This document shows positions 25,604 through 35,163 of a stretch of 64,000 bases of DNA, piece after piece. The notes beneath the pieces are model-generated. The model saw nothing but the letters and a program-made list of their open reading frames with translations. It did no database searches and was not told the origin of the DNA. Both the position numbers and the translations under genes were made by a program. Every line of letters starts with the position of its first letter. The stretch's first letter is position 1. The stretch spans positions 1 through 64,000 of the forward strand of contig NZ_CCDG010000057.1 of NCBI RefSeq assembly GCF_000723885.1. The letters run 5' to 3'. The stretch comes from Paenibacillus camerounensis (GTDB lineage: Bacteria; Bacillota; Bacilli; Paenibacillales; Paenibacillaceae).

Positions 25604-27289
25604 TTAAATCTTCAGCACGCCGCCCTTGCTTGCATTGGTAACGAGTGCGGAATAACGGGCCAGGTAGCCTTTTTTGACCTTTGGCTCAAAGCCTTTCCAG
25701 CCTGTGCGGCGGGTAGCCAGTGTCTCTTCATCGACCAGCAGCTCAATCTTACGGTTGATCAGATCCAGCTCGATGATATCGCCGTCTTCAACGAACGCAA
25801 TCGGGCCGCCTTCTGCAGCTTCCGGTGAGATGTGGCCGATGCTGATCCCGCGGGATGCGCCGGAGAAACGTCCGTCCGTGATCAGGCCGACTTTGGCGCC
25901 AAGGCCCATACCGACGATCTGGGAAGTAGGGGCGAGCATTTCCGGCATGCCCGGACCGCCCTTAGGACCTTCATAACGGATAACTACGACATGGCCTTCT
26001 TTAACCTTGCCGTTTGCAATGCCTTCCAGCGCAGTTTCCTGGGAGTCGAAGCAGATTGCCGGTCCTTTGTGGTAGCCGCCGACAGAAGCGTCAACTGCAC
26101 CAACCTTGATGATGGAGCCTTCCGGTGCCAGATTGCCGTACAGGACAGCCAGGCCGCCTACCTCGGAGTAAGGATTCTCCAGCTTATGAATAACGCTGGT
26201 ATCCTGAATCTCGTGGCCGCGGACATTCTCGGCCAGTGTTTTGCCGGTAACGGTCATACAGTCACCGAAGATGGCTCCCGGCTTCTTGAGCAGCTCGTTC
26301 AGCACGGCGCTTACGCCGCCAGCCCGGTCAACGTCTTCGATGAAGATGTCGGAGGCAGGTGCCAGCTTGGCCAGATAAGGTACGCGGTTAGCCACTTCAT
26401 TGATGCGTTCCAGCGGATAATCAATTTCAGCTTCTTGAGCCAAAGCCAATGTATGAAGCACGGTGTTTGTCGAGCCGCCCATCGCCATATCGAGTGCGAA
26501 GGCGTTGTCCAGTGACTCCTGGGTTACGATATCACGCGGCTTCAGATCAAGCTTGATCAGCTCCATCAGCTGGGTCGCTGATCTGCGGACAAAGTCTCTG
26601 CGTTCTTCAGCTACTGCGAGGATTGTGCCGTTACCCGGAAGGGCAAGGCCCATGGCCTCAGCCAGGCAGTTCATGGAGTTGGCTGTGAACATACCCGAGC
26701 AGGAGCCGCAGGTAGGACAACCGAATTGCTCAAGCTCCAGCAGCTCAGCATCGTTGATTTTACCGACCTGATGTGCGCCAACGCCTTCGAATACAGAAGT
26801 AAGCGAGAGCTTATTGCCCTTGCTGTCTACGCCGGCCTTCATCGGCCCGCCGCTGACAAAGATAGTCGGGATGTTGACGCGCAGGGCGCCCATCATCATG
26901 CCCGGGGTGATTTTATCACAGTTGGGAATGCAGACCATGCCGTCGAACCAGTGCGCGGAAACAACCGTTTCCAGTGCATCGGCGATGATCTCGCGGCTTG
27001 GCAGCGAATAGCGCATACCGATGTGGCCCATCGCGATTCCGTCGTCAACGCCGATCGTATTGAATTCAAAAGGAACGCCGCCGGCTTCCCGGATGGCATC
27101 CTTAACGATTTTGCCGAACTCCTGAAGATGTACGTGTCCAGGTACGATGTCGATGTAGGAGTTGCAGACCGCAATAAACGGTTTGCCGAAATCCTCTTCT
27201 TTTACGCCGGCGGCACGCAGGAGACTGCGGTGCGGGGCCCGGTCGAAGCCTTTTTTAATCATGTCTGAACGCATTTTCTTGGCTGCCAT
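25604..27289 (-). CDS. ilvD: Dihydroxy-acid dehydratase
   Basis: A 561-residue Fe-S dehydratase that converts 2,3-dihydroxy-isovalerate and -methylvalerate to the keto acids of valine and isoleucine synthesis. The cluster-ligand and family motifs are all present: [26 protein letters not shown] and [19 protein letters not shown], with GRFSGASRG near the C terminus. GGAGGG lies upstream of ATG 27289. It is a single-gene unit here, not in an ilv-leu operon, and no T-box is found in its leader. The leader does contain a long inverted repeat (27373-27430). Confidence 0.96.
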   Translation of the reverse strand: MAAKKMRSDMIKKGFDRAPHRSLLRAAGVKEEDFGKPFIAVCNSYIDIVPGHVHLQEFGKIVKDAIREAGGVPFEFNTIGVDDGIAMGHIGMRYSLPSREIIADALETVVSAHWFDGMVCIPNCDKITPGMMMGALRVNIPTIFVSGGPMKAGVDSKGNKLSLTSVFEGVGAHQVGKINDAELLELEQFGCPTCGSCSGMFTANSMNCLAEAMGLALPGNGTILAVAEERRDFVRRSATQLMELIKLDLKPRDIVTQESLDNAFALDMAMGGSTNTVLHTLALAQEAEIDYPLERINEVANRVPYLAKLAPASDIFIEDVDRAGGVSAVLNELLKKPGAIFGDCMTVTGKTLAENVRGHEIQDTSVIHKLENPYSEVGGLAVLYGNLAPEGSIIKVGAVDASVGGYHKGPAICFDSQETALEGIANGKVKEGHVVVIRYEGPKGGPGMPEMLAPTSQIVGMGLGAKVGLITDGRFSGASRGISIGHISPEAAEGGPIAFVEDGDIIELDLINRKIELLVDEETLATRRTGWKGFEPKVKKGYLARYSALVTNASKGGVLKI

Positions 27290-27372
27290 AATTACATTCC
27301 CTCCCGAAATTTGTTGAACGGATATAGTGTCGCATTAACGCATTGCAATCCCGAAAGATGCGCATCTGCGGT

Positions 27373-27430
27373 TTATAGAAAGAACGGGGTCCAGCTTCAT
27401 GCAGAAGGAGGGCGGAGCCGTTTCTATAAA
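27373..27430 (-). repeat. Inverted repeat in the ilvD upstream region
   Basis: TTATAGAAA ... CGG arms pair with CCGTTTCTATAA across a 58-base span; a CTTC/GAAG mini-hairpin lies inside. It stands about 85-140 bases before ilvD on the minus strand and could be a leader structure or a dispersed palindromic repeat. Further right (27431-27688) I see nothing I can name. Confidence 0.5.
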
Positions 27431-27688
27431 AAACAATGCCGTATTTAACAGGGTCTAACCAGCCTCCCGAAGCAGGCAGCCAGCCATTGTTATTAGTGAG
27501 TCTATCATAAAAGGCCTGCTTTTTCTACCGGGCAGTGTGAAGTTTGTCGGGTTATGCCGATCAGGCTGTGATCTGGATGCAATCGGTTATTGATAATCCA
27601 AAGTGATTCGGGGATTACGGACAGAACATTATAATGAAGATAAGTTATACGCAGCCCGAAATGAATTGTCTGAAGCTCTGATTAACGC

Positions 27689-27742
27689 ATAAACGCCCGG
27701 CTCCCGGTCAGCGGATAACCGCTTAAGGAGCCAGGCGTTTAT
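27689..27742 (-). terminator. Terminator after the acyltransferase gene
   Basis: ATAAACGCC-x-GGCTCC pairs with GGAGCC-x-GGCGTTTAT, with an internal GCGG/CCGC helix. The T tract is poor, so termination strength is uncertain. Confidence 0.6.
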
Positions 27743-27765
27743 AGTTGCAGGGAATGTGGTGCCTT

Positions 27766-28806
27766 TTAGGGCGTGCGGCGAAGTGCGGCGCGCTGCAGGG
27801 TAATCATCCAGTCCACTGGAGGTTCAACCAGCGGGTGCAGCCAGCGCTTGACGGCCGGCCGGGCCAGCAGCACAGTGCAGAGCACGGCTGCGAGCAGCAG
27901 CAGAACGGCTCCGGCAGCATTGCCGATATAGCTGTAGATTCCTGAGACCGCAGCCAGCCGGACAACAAAGCCGTGGAGCAGGAATACATACAGCGTGCGG
28001 CGGCCCCAGTCGGTCATCCGGCTCATACCGTAAGGCACGAGTCCGAGAAAGGCCAGGGATGCTGCAATCTGCACAGCGTACAGCGCCAGCCGGTAGACAC
28101 CTGCATACCATTCTGCAGCGCCAAGCTGCATATAAGTCATATTGCCGTACAGCCACCCAAGCGGCAGCTCGGGGCTTAGCAGGATTAGAACGGCCAGGAG
28201 CACCAGGGAGGCAGCGGCGGCAGCAGCCTTAACATATTTACGGTATATCCTGGTAAATGCGCCGAAAGAGAAGTGATAGCCGATTACGAAATAAGGCAGA
28301 TAGACAAAGGTGCGGCTGATGCTGAACCAGACGCCGTCCACCTGAAGATAGCCTACCGCTACACCGGCTGTTACAGCAAAGGCAATCTGCGCGGCAGCAG
28401 ACCATTTGCCCATTCCCAGCATCAGCAGGCGCCAGCAGGCATGGCTGGCCAGAAACCAAAGGAGCAGATAAGGTGCGAATACGGAATGATGAATGCCGTC
28501 TACTTGGAAAAGGGAAGCGTCCATTGCTGAATACAGGGTTTGGAAGATCAGGTATTGCATACCGATTTGCAGGAGTACTTTTCGTCCTGCACCGCCGGCA
28601 AGGGTTTTTTTGGCGAAATAACCGGTTACCAGCACAAACAGCGGCATATGAAAGCTGAAAATCCACATATAAAGCCCGTGCAGGCCGTCCATACGGCTGA
28701 TTAGAGGCTCGATCGCATTGCCGGCAAATACAGTGACGATAAGCATAAAGCGCAGGTTAAGAAAAAAGGCTTCTCCGCGCGACTCCAGCGTGCTTTCCCT
28801 TACCAT
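27766..28806 (-). CDS. Acyltransferase family membrane protein (acyltransferase 3 / YkrP-like)
   Basis: A 346-residue protein with about ten membrane helices, matching the acyltransferase-3 / fucose 4-O-acetylase-like family. The N-terminal block FFLNLRFMLIVTVFAGNAIEPL, then MWIFSFHMPLFVLVTGYFA (F-H-M-P-L/F-x-x-x-S/T-G) and the late YVFLLHGFVV are typical. Such proteins O-acetylate extracytoplasmic glycans or small molecules; the substrate here is unknown. GGGGGTTAGG precedes ATG 28806. Divergent from the alpha/beta hydrolase gene, with a possible cre site between. Confidence 0.85.
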   Translation of the reverse strand: MVRESTLESRGEAFFLNLRFMLIVTVFAGNAIEPLISRMDGLHGLYMWIFSFHMPLFVLVTGYFAKKTLAGGAGRKVLLQIGMQYLIFQTLYSAMDASLFQVDGIHHSVFAPYLLLWFLASHACWRLLMLGMGKWSAAAQIAFAVTAGVAVGYLQVDGVWFSISRTFVYLPYFVIGYHFSFGAFTRIYRKYVKAAAAAASLVLLAVLILLSPELPLGWLYGNMTYMQLGAAEWYAGVYRLALYAVQIAASLAFLGLVPYGMSRMTDWGRRTLYVFLLHGFVVRLAAVSGIYSYIGNAAGAVLLLLAAVLCTVLLARPAVKRWLHPLVEPPVDWMITLQRAALRRTP

Positions 28807-28898
28807 GACCTAACCCCCAAAGTTGCACTATGCAAAAATTTTAACTTAATTTTAAAATACATGATTTTGTCTTGAATTATTGTGAATTCAATCACAAC

Positions 28899-28912
28899 AG
28901 AAAGCGCTATCA
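28899..28912. promoter_or_regulatory. Candidate cre (CcpA) site
   Basis: AGAAAGCGCTATCA matches the catabolite-response consensus TGAAARCGYTWWCW except at the first base. It lies between the divergent acyltransferase and hydrolase genes and could affect either. Confidence 0.4.
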
Positions 28913-29002
28913 GAGCGGTTATTTGTGGCGATATGTTGAAGGTTGTTTGATTTCAGTGATTCCACTATAATTTTCGTATGCAGTATTCGGGAGTGAATCT
29001 AA

Positions 29003-29743
29003 TTGAACAAAACGATAAAAAGACGCAGAATTCTCCTGGCACTTGCGGTGTTTCTGGTTATTGCAGGTCTTCTGCTGTGGAGGTATCTGACGCCGTATGC
29101 GCCGGCGCACAATGCCGAAACAGCGCTGCTCTCAGCCGGTGGAATCACTGTGGAGCAGACGGACGGCTGGATTTCCTTTGAACCTGCGGTCATAAGCGGG
29201 ACTGCCGTTATTTTTTACCCCGGCGCGCTGGTAGAAGCGGAGGCCTACGCGCCTCTGGCCAAAAGGCTTGCCGCTGCAGGGCATCCGTTCTACATAGCCA
29301 AAATGCCGTTCAATCTGGCTGTGATCAAGGGGGATGCAGCGGAGGATATCATCCGTGAGCATCCTGAGCAGTCCTTTGTGCTGGGCGGCCACTCGCTTGG
29401 CGGTGTTATGGCTTCGCGTTATGCAGCCGGGCATGAGGAACAGCTTGAGGGTGTCTTTTTTCTGGCCTCTTATCCTGATGAAAAGGGCAGTCTGAAGGAC
29501 ACGACGCTGTCTGTCTTATCGGTACTCGGAACAGCGGATACAGTGGTCAACAGGGACAATTACAGTGAAGGCCGCAGCTATCTGCCCGGTAATACTGTCT
29601 ATTTCTCCATTACCGGAGGCAATCACGCCCAGTTTGGCAGCTACGGGCCGCAGAAGGGCGACGGAGAGGCAGCGATTACCGAAGAGGAGCAGCAGACCCG
29701 CACTGCGCGGGCCATGCTGGATTGGCTGGGCAACCTGCGCTGA
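29003..29743 (+). CDS. Alpha/beta hydrolase, membrane-anchored
   Basis: A 246-residue alpha/beta-hydrolase-fold protein. An N-terminal Arg/Lys-rich start and a single hydrophobic segment (about 8-27) place the catalytic domain outside the membrane. The nucleophile elbow is GGHSLGGVMA; a late GGNHAQFGSYG supplies the catalytic His, with an Asp in the GTADTVV stretch. Substrate unknown. TTG 29003 is the start, supported by GGGAGTGA seven bases before it. It is the first gene of a tight set with the HAD and sirtuin genes (30 and 24 base gaps). Confidence 0.85.
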   Translation: MNKTIKRRRILLALAVFLVIAGLLLWRYLTPYAPAHNAETALLSAGGITVEQTDGWISFEPAVISGTAVIFYPGALVEAEAYAPLAKRLAAAGHPFYIAKMPFNLAVIKGDAAEDIIREHPEQSFVLGGHSLGGVMASRYAAGHEEQLEGVFFLASYPDEKGSLKDTTLSVLSVLGTADTVVNRDNYSEGRSYLPGNTVYFSITGGNHAQFGSYGPQKGDGEAAITEEEQQTRTARAMLDWLGNLR

Positions 29744-29773
29744 TTCCCATAGGCAGCTGAGAGGAGGCGGGTG

Positions 29774-30538
29774 ATGCCGCTACTGCATGTTAACAATCTG
29801 GCTGTACCTTGCCAGTGTATACTATTCGATAAGGACGGCACCTTGCTTGATCTGCTCGCAACCTGGGGAGTGTGGGCTGAGCTGGTGCTGGAGGGGCTGG
29901 ATAATCAGCTGGCGCTCATAAGCGGCAGCCGCCCGGCTGATCTGTCCCGTGTGCTCGGGACCCGGCACGGCGCTGACGGCCGGATGACCGGCTATGACCC
30001 TGCCGGTCCGCTGGCTATGGCGACTGCTGAAGAGACCACCGGTATTCTGGCCTGGCATCTGTACGATGCCGGGGTACCCTGGAACGAAGCTGTAACCCTT
30101 ATAAATAATATTGTCAAAGAGGCGATGAACGGGGTGCGTTCACGGCGCACCGCAGTGCCTCTCCCGGGCCTGCTGCCGTTTCTGCAGCAATGTGCAGCAG
30201 CAAAGCTGAAGCTGGGCGTCGTGACCTCCGACGGATCCAGGACAACCGGCGAACATCTGGAATGGATGGGTATCGCCGGATTTTTTCAGACTATAGTCAC
30301 AAGAGACCGTGTCAGGCTTGGCAAGCCGGCTCCGGAGATGGCCGAAACAGCCTGCCGCGAGCTTGGTGTGCTGCCGGAGAATACCGTAATAATAGGTGAC
30401 AGCAATGCGGATATGCAGCTCGGTAAGGGTGCCGGCCTGCGGCTGTCCGTCGGGATATCTCCGGAAGGCGGCTCCGGTCATCTGCTGGATGCGGATACGG
30501 TTATCGCCGGTTATCATCAGCTTGCCATTACAGGTTAA
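29774..30538 (+). CDS. HAD family hydrolase (phosphatase)
   Basis: A 254-residue haloacid-dehalogenase-type phosphatase. All four motifs are visible: DKDGTLLD (motif I, both Asp), VTSDG (motif II), the Lys of RLGKPAPE (motif III) and IGDSNADM (motif IV). The helical cap between motifs I and II indicates a C1-cap subfamily such as phosphoglycolate phosphatase-like enzymes; substrate unknown. GAGGAGG six bases before ATG 29774 gives the start. It lies between the hydrolase and sirtuin genes of the same operon. Confidence 0.87.
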   Translation: MPLLHVNNLAVPCQCILFDKDGTLLDLLATWGVWAELVLEGLDNQLALISGSRPADLSRVLGTRHGADGRMTGYDPAGPLAMATAEETTGILAWHLYDAGVPWNEAVTLINNIVKEAMNGVRSRRTAVPLPGLLPFLQQCAAAKLKLGVVTSDGSRTTGEHLEWMGIAGFFQTIVTRDRVRLGKPAPEMAETACRELGVLPENTVIIGDSNADMQLGKGAGLRLSVGISPEGGSGHLLDADTVIAGYHQLAITG

Positions 30539-30562
30539 TATCTGCTGAAAGAAAGGATGCGT

Positions 30563-31309
30563 GTGCTGGCTATGGATAAAGTGCAGACTCTGGTTTCCTG
30601 GATTAAGAACAGCGGCAATATTGTATTTTTCGGAGGAGCCGGAACCTCGACCGAAAGCGGAATTCCCGATTTCCGTTCTGCAGCAGGGCTGTATCAGTCC
30701 GAGCATAACTCCCCGTATCCGCCTGAGGTAATGCTTAGCCGGCGTTTTTTTATGTCCTCGCCGGACATTTTTTTTGATTTCTACCGCAGTAAAATGCTTC
30801 ATCCGGAAGCTTCTCCGAACGGCGCGCACCGGCTGCTCGCTGAGCTTGAAGGCCAGGGTAAGCTCGAGGCGGTGATTACCCAGAATATTGACGGCCTGCA
30901 CCAGCAGGCGGGCAGCCGTGCCGTATTTGAGCTGCACGGCTCAGTTCACCGCAATCACTGCATGGGCTGCGGGCGCTTTTATCCTGTAGAGGCAATTACG
31001 GGCTCAGCAGATAGTGTTCCGCGCTGCAAGGATTGCGGCGGAATCATCAAGCCGGACGTAGTGCTGTATGAAGAGGAGCTTGATCATGACGTGCTGGTAG
31101 GATCTGTTGCGGCGATTGCCGCTGCCGATCTGCTGATTATCGGCGGTACTTCGCTGACTGTGCAGCCAGCTGCCAGCCTTATTACTTATTTTAACGGCCG
31201 CCATACCGTCCTGTTGAACGGAGAGTCTACTCCCTATGATCACCGGGCTGACCTGATCATTACTGACCGGATCGGAGAGGTTATGGGAAGGATAATGGAG
31301 CAGCTGTGA
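30563..31309 (+). CDS. NAD-dependent protein deacylase, Sir2 family
   Basis: About 248 residues of a class III sirtuin that removes acyl groups from lysine using NAD+. The Rossmann motifs GAGTSTESGIPDFRS, TQNIDGLHQQAG and the catalytic His in FELHGSVH are intact; the zinc site is C-x2-C ... C-x2-C (CMGCGRF, RCKDCGG). GGTSLTVQPA follows. The start is uncertain: GTG 30563 is six bases after AAAGG, while ATG 30557 abuts it and ATG 30572 is far from it. It ends the hydrolase-HAD-sirtuin operon. Confidence 0.92.
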   Translation: MLAMDKVQTLVSWIKNSGNIVFFGGAGTSTESGIPDFRSAAGLYQSEHNSPYPPEVMLSRRFFMSSPDIFFDFYRSKMLHPEASPNGAHRLLAELEGQGKLEAVITQNIDGLHQQAGSRAVFELHGSVHRNHCMGCGRFYPVEAITGSADSVPRCKDCGGIIKPDVVLYEEELDHDVLVGSVAAIAAADLLIIGGTSLTVQPAASLITYFNGRHTVLLNGESTPYDHRADLIITDRIGEVMGRIMEQL

Positions 31310-31403
31310 CACAGCTTAGGGGCAATTACAGATTATAACGGCGGCACAAGGTTTAAAATAGGGTAGTGAAGGAATCAAGGTTAGCGAGAGGCAGGGATCG
31401 GCA

Positions 31404-32408
31404 ATGGTATATGTGGCTAGCGATGAACGTTACGAAATGATGCGTTACAACCGTACGGGGAGGTCGGGCCTCAAGCTTCCGGCAGTTTCGCTGGGGCTGT
31501 GGCATAACTTTGGCGGGATCGACGCCTACGAGAACGGCCGGGAGATGATTACACGCTCGTTTGATCTCGGCATTACCCATTTTGACCTGGCAAATAACTA
31601 CGGCCCGCCTGCAGGCTCCGCTGAGGAGCTGTTCGGCAAGGTGCTGAGCCGTGAGCTGTCGTCTTACCGTGATGAGATGGTGATATCCACCAAGGCGGGA
31701 TATTATATGTGGCCGGGTCCTTACGGTGACTGGGGTTCGCGGAAATATATGCTTGCCAGCCTGGACCAGAGCCTGAAGCGCCTGGGACTTGATTATGTCG
31801 ATATTTTCTATTCGCACCGCCCGGACCCGGAGACACCGCTTGAAGAGACGATGGCAGCGCTTGACTATGCTGTGCGTTCGGGCAAGGCGCTCTACATCGG
31901 ATTATCGAATTATACGGCGGAGCAGACGGTGGAGGCGATCCGGATTCTGAACAAGCTGGGAACGCCGCTTCTGATCCATCAGCCGCGTTATTCAATGCTG
32001 GACCGCTGGATCGAAGGCGGACTGCAGCAGGTATTGGAGGAGAACGGGGTCGGCAGCATTGCCTTTACTCCTCTGGCCCAGGGGCTGCTGAGCAATAAGT
32101 ACCTTAACGGGATACCTGAAGATTCACGGGCTGCCGGCCCTTCTGCAGCACTCAATGAGAGCGGGATAACGCCGGAGGTTCAGCGTAAGATCCGTGCCCT
32201 TAACCAGCTTGCTGTTACGCGCGGCCAGAGCCTGGCGCAACTGGCTCTGCAATGGACCCTGCGGGACGGCAAGGTGACCTCGGCATTGATCGGTGCCAGC
32301 CGGATCAGCCAGATTGAGGAGAACATTGCCAGCCTGTCCCATCCGGAATTCTCGCAGGAGGAGCTGGACCGGATCGAAACGATCCTGAAGACCGAGAGCG
32401 AGGTTTGA
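31404..32408 (+). CDS. Aldo/keto reductase (L-glyceraldehyde 3-phosphate reductase-like)
   Basis: A 334-residue NADPH-dependent (alpha/beta)8-barrel reductase. The catalytic tetrad is visible as FDLANNYG (Asp, Tyr), STKAG (Lys) and FYSHRPD (His); the cofactor end reads SALIGASRISQIEENI. MGTK-type start features and PPAGSAEELFGKVL with YYMWPGPYGDWGSRKY resemble E. coli YghZ/GpR and the voltage-channel beta-subunit group. GGCAGGGAT precedes ATG 31404. It is 94 bases after the sirtuin gene and may have its own promoter. Confidence 0.92.
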   Translation: MVYVASDERYEMMRYNRTGRSGLKLPAVSLGLWHNFGGIDAYENGREMITRSFDLGITHFDLANNYGPPAGSAEELFGKVLSRELSSYRDEMVISTKAGYYMWPGPYGDWGSRKYMLASLDQSLKRLGLDYVDIFYSHRPDPETPLEETMAALDYAVRSGKALYIGLSNYTAEQTVEAIRILNKLGTPLLIHQPRYSMLDRWIEGGLQQVLEENGVGSIAFTPLAQGLLSNKYLNGIPEDSRAAGPSAALNESGITPEVQRKIRALNQLAVTRGQSLAQLALQWTLRDGKVTSALIGASRISQIEENIASLSHPEFSQEELDRIETILKTESEV

Positions 32409-32559
32409 GCCGTTGTCTGCTGACGGTACCAGGCTTAATAAAAATTTTACATGAAGCACTAAGCTGAATAGCGTGCAGGAGTGTCGTTTATTCGGAAACA
32501 GCCGGAGTTCAGCTATTGTTCAAGAACCGCAGAGACGCTGGCATTTTCGTCCCAAGTAT

Positions 32560-32694
32560 TTAGGTGGATTTGCGCCACTTATTTTAGGTTGAACCGCCGT
32601 TTAGAGCGAAATTAGTATGATTAACTGGCATTTTTCCAGCTAGATTGTTCCAACCCGTGGGGAAGCCAAAATTAGCAGGCGGTTTTCCGCTTAG
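32560..32694. repeat. Array of three 23-bp imperfect palindromes (spacing 61/51 bp)
   Basis: Units begin at 32560, 32621 and 32672, each 23 bases, of the form TTAG-x-x-GG ... CC-x-x-CTTA/CTAG. The best is TTAACTGGCA-TTT-TTCCAGCTAG. They match the units at 14368-14552 in length, ends and spacing. Weaker half-units (TTAGGTTGAACC at about 32585) lie between. The remaining 480-base gap holds no gene that I can support. Confidence 0.6.
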
Positions 32695-32891
32695 CTTAAT
32701 AAGTGAGCACCTAGTTTTATTCCCGTAAGACCGGTAACCCTGAACGATCTATAATCAGCTTAACCTTAGCCCGTTTCCTGAAAGGAGGCGGGCTGTTGCT
32801 CTACATAAAGACAGGGCTGGCAGACAAGTATAAGAACGGTGGCATGAACCGTGAGCCGCTTAGGGAACGTACCCGGCGGGCAACGGCACGG

Positions 32892-33749
32892 CTATTTCTC
32901 CCCGTGTCTGGCTGTTACCAGACGGTAGGCAGTCGGGGACTGGGCGCAGAAGCGCTTGAACTGGCGCGAGAAGTATAGTGCATCAGTCAGTCCTACCGAA
33001 GCAGCCACCTGCTCAACAGACAGCTCAGGGCGCTCGCGCAGCAGCTGGCGTGATTTCTCAATGCGCAGCTTAAGCAGGTATGTCACCGGAGAGAGCCCCG
33101 TCTCCTGCTTGAAAATGCGTGACAGATAGGCACGGTTGTAGCCAAGGCTGGCGCACATCTGCTCAATGGATACCGGATGGGCATATTGGGAAGCCATATA
33201 ATGAATCATCTGCTTCACCGTGCGCTTGACCTGGGATTCTGCCCCCGGCAGCCGGGACGCAGAGAGATGGCGTTCCGTTGCTTCGCCAATCACAAGATAC
33301 AAGTAGCCGAGCGAAGTAAGGTGGGCGCTATCCTTGTTGGCGTAAAAAGCCTGCATCATCCCTTCAAGCGCAGCAGGGATTACTGTCCCTTCTGCCGTGG
33401 ACAGCACCGGCTGCTGCGGCGCGAAGCCTGCCTGGAGCACGAGGCTGTCGGCACCGGCCCCTGTGAAGGCAGCCCAGCGGTAACGCCAGGGCTGCTGCCG
33501 GTCTGAGACATAGCTGACAAGCTGCCCGGGGTGGATCAGGAAGCAGTCGCCCGGCCCCAGCTCATATTTACGGTGCTCGGTTGTGAACAGGCCGCAGCCG
33601 GATTCAATGAAGTGAAGCAGGTAATAATCGTAGATTTTGGGGCCGGCCTGATGGACCGGCAGAGTCTGGCTTTCGCCGGCAAACAGCACATGCAGATTCT
33701 GGTTTTCGTAGTATACGGGATTTGATCCTACGGAATAAGTATGTTCCAC
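32892..33749 (-). CDS. AraC family transcriptional regulator
   Basis: A 285-residue regulator. The N-terminal cupin-type effector domain (about 20-150: GPGDCFLIHPGQLVSYV) is followed by the double helix-turn-helix (about 185-280: ISIEQMCASLGYNRAYLSRIFKQETGLSPVTYLLKLRIEKSRQLL in two parts, then VEQVAASVGLTDALYFSRQFKRF). Start GTG 33749 has AAAGGATC upstream. It diverges from galK across a 234-base gap, so control of the galactose operon in response to a sugar is a reasonable inference; proteins of this shape often regulate alpha-galactoside use. Confidence 0.92.
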   Translation of the reverse strand: MEHTYSVGSNPVYYENQNLHVLFAGESQTLPVHQAGPKIYDYYLLHFIESGCGLFTTEHRKYELGPGDCFLIHPGQLVSYVSDRQQPWRYRWAAFTGAGADSLVLQAGFAPQQPVLSTAEGTVIPAALEGMMQAFYANKDSAHLTSLGYLYLVIGEATERHLSASRLPGAESQVKRTVKQMIHYMASQYAHPVSIEQMCASLGYNRAYLSRIFKQETGLSPVTYLLKLRIEKSRQLLRERPELSVEQVAASVGLTDALYFSRQFKRFCAQSPTAYRLVTARHGEK

Positions 33750-33880
33750 GCTGACAGATCCTTTCCATGGGTTAACGCTGTCAATGCCCTGCGTGCAGGG
33801 CGGCGGCTTCAGAAGCTGAGGTCCTGCCTGAATAAAGTATAACGCGTAAAGTCACATTTATCCATACATTACACACATGA

Positions 33881-33915
33881 TTGCATTATCAGGGCAAGTC
33901 TGATTTTATTATAAT
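33881..33915 (+). promoter_or_regulatory. Possible galK promoter
   Basis: TATAAT at 33910-33915 with no good -35 at normal spacing; TTGCAT at 33881-33886 could pair with TTTTAT at 33904-33909. A poor -35 would suit an activator-dependent promoter under the divergent AraC-type gene. Confidence 0.3.
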
Positions 33916-33983
33916 GTAACCATAAAGAACGCAAGCAAGCTTCCAAAGACGCAGCGATACAATGAAAGGATGGAGTGGCATTA

Positions 33984-35162
33984 ATGAGCATACAGGAACT
34001 TAACAGCAAATTTATCGAGAAGTACGGAGAGAGCACAGAGGAGGCGCGGGCATTCTACGCTCCGGGCCGTGTGAACCTGATCGGTGAGCATCTGGACTAC
34101 AACGGCGGATATGTGTTCCCGGCAGCACTGGATTTCGGAACAACCCTGATCGTGCGTCCGCGCAGCGACAGCAAGGTGAAGTTCGCTTCCACGAATTTCC
34201 CTTACGAAGCTTCCATCGACTGCAGTGAAATCGGTAAAGCAAAAACCGGCGAATGGGTAGACTACCCTGTCGGCGTCCTTGTTGAGCTGGCCAAAAAGGA
34301 TCTTCCGCTCTCCGGCGGATATGATCTGCTGTTCCACGGAGAAATCCCGAACGGCTCCGGCCTTTCATCCTCTGCTTCCATAGAAGTGGTTACAGGCTAT
34401 GCTTTCCTGTCCCTGCTGGGCGGAGATACCGACACCGTTGAAATTGCCCTCCTGTCCCAGCGTGCCGAGAACCAGTATGTCGGCGTAAACTCGGGGATTA
34501 TGGACCAGTTCGCAGTAGCTAACGGCAAACGTGATCATGCAATCCTCCTGATGTGTGACACACTGGAATACAACCTGGTTCCATTTGCAACCGGAGCCTA
34601 CAAGCTGGTAATCGGAAATACGAACAAAAAGAGAGGTCTTGTAGACTCCAAATATAACGAGCGCCGCAGCCAATGTGAAGAAGCCCTTGCGATCCTGAAG
34701 CAGGAAGTACCTTCCCTGTCGTATCTGGCAGAGATGAAACCAGAGCAGTTCGAGCTTCATCAGGACAAAATCACTGACGAAACTGTACGCCGCCGGGCCC
34801 GCCACGTTGTGGAAGAAAACCAGCGTGTGCTTGACTCAGTAGAAGTGCTGAAGAACAATGACTTGAAGCAGTTCGGATTGTTCATGAATGATTCCCACGT
34901 ATCGCTTCGCGACCTTTACGAAGTAAGCTGTGAAGAACTGGATGTAATGGTGGAGGAAGCACAGCGCATTCCGGGTACACTCGGCTCCCGGATGACCGGA
35001 GCAGGCTTCGGCGGCTGCACCGTATCACTGGTACATGAAGATGATGTGGAACGCTTCATCCGTGAAGTGGGCGAAGCTTACACCGCAAGAACCGGCCTGA
35101 CCGGCGAATTCTATGTGTGCGGCATCGGCAACGGTGTAGAAGAACTGGAAGGAGTGAAGTAA
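33984..35162 (+). CDS. galK: Galactokinase
   Basis: A 392-residue GHMP kinase that phosphorylates galactose at C1, the first step of the Leloir pathway. Signature GRVNLIGEHLDYNGGYVFP near the N terminus (the galactokinase signature), the ATP loop GSGLSSSASIE, catalytic Asp in NSGIMDQFAVANG and the C-terminal GSRMTGAGFGGCTVSL are all intact. ATG 33984 lies eight bases after GGATGGAG; the frame also extends to GTG 33975 within that site. First of the galK-galE-galT operon, with galE one base behind its stop. Confidence 0.97.
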   Translation: MSIQELNSKFIEKYGESTEEARAFYAPGRVNLIGEHLDYNGGYVFPAALDFGTTLIVRPRSDSKVKFASTNFPYEASIDCSEIGKAKTGEWVDYPVGVLVELAKKDLPLSGGYDLLFHGEIPNGSGLSSSASIEVVTGYAFLSLLGGDTDTVEIALLSQRAENQYVGVNSGIMDQFAVANGKRDHAILLMCDTLEYNLVPFATGAYKLVIGNTNKKRGLVDSKYNERRSQCEEALAILKQEVPSLSYLAEMKPEQFELHQDKITDETVRRRARHVVEENQRVLDSVEVLKNNDLKQFGLFMNDSHVSLRDLYEVSCEELDVMVEEAQRIPGTLGSRMTGAGFGGCTVSLVHEDDVERFIREVGEAYTARTGLTGEFYVCGIGNGVEELEGVK

Positions 35163-35163
35163 G

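Noticed and set aside
27290-27760. T-box upstream of ilvD
   Set aside because: I searched for the GGTGGTACC-type core on the minus strand and did not find it.
32796-32978. Small 60-codon plus-strand frame beyond the AraC gene
   Set aside because: It overlaps the AraC coding end and shows no family features.
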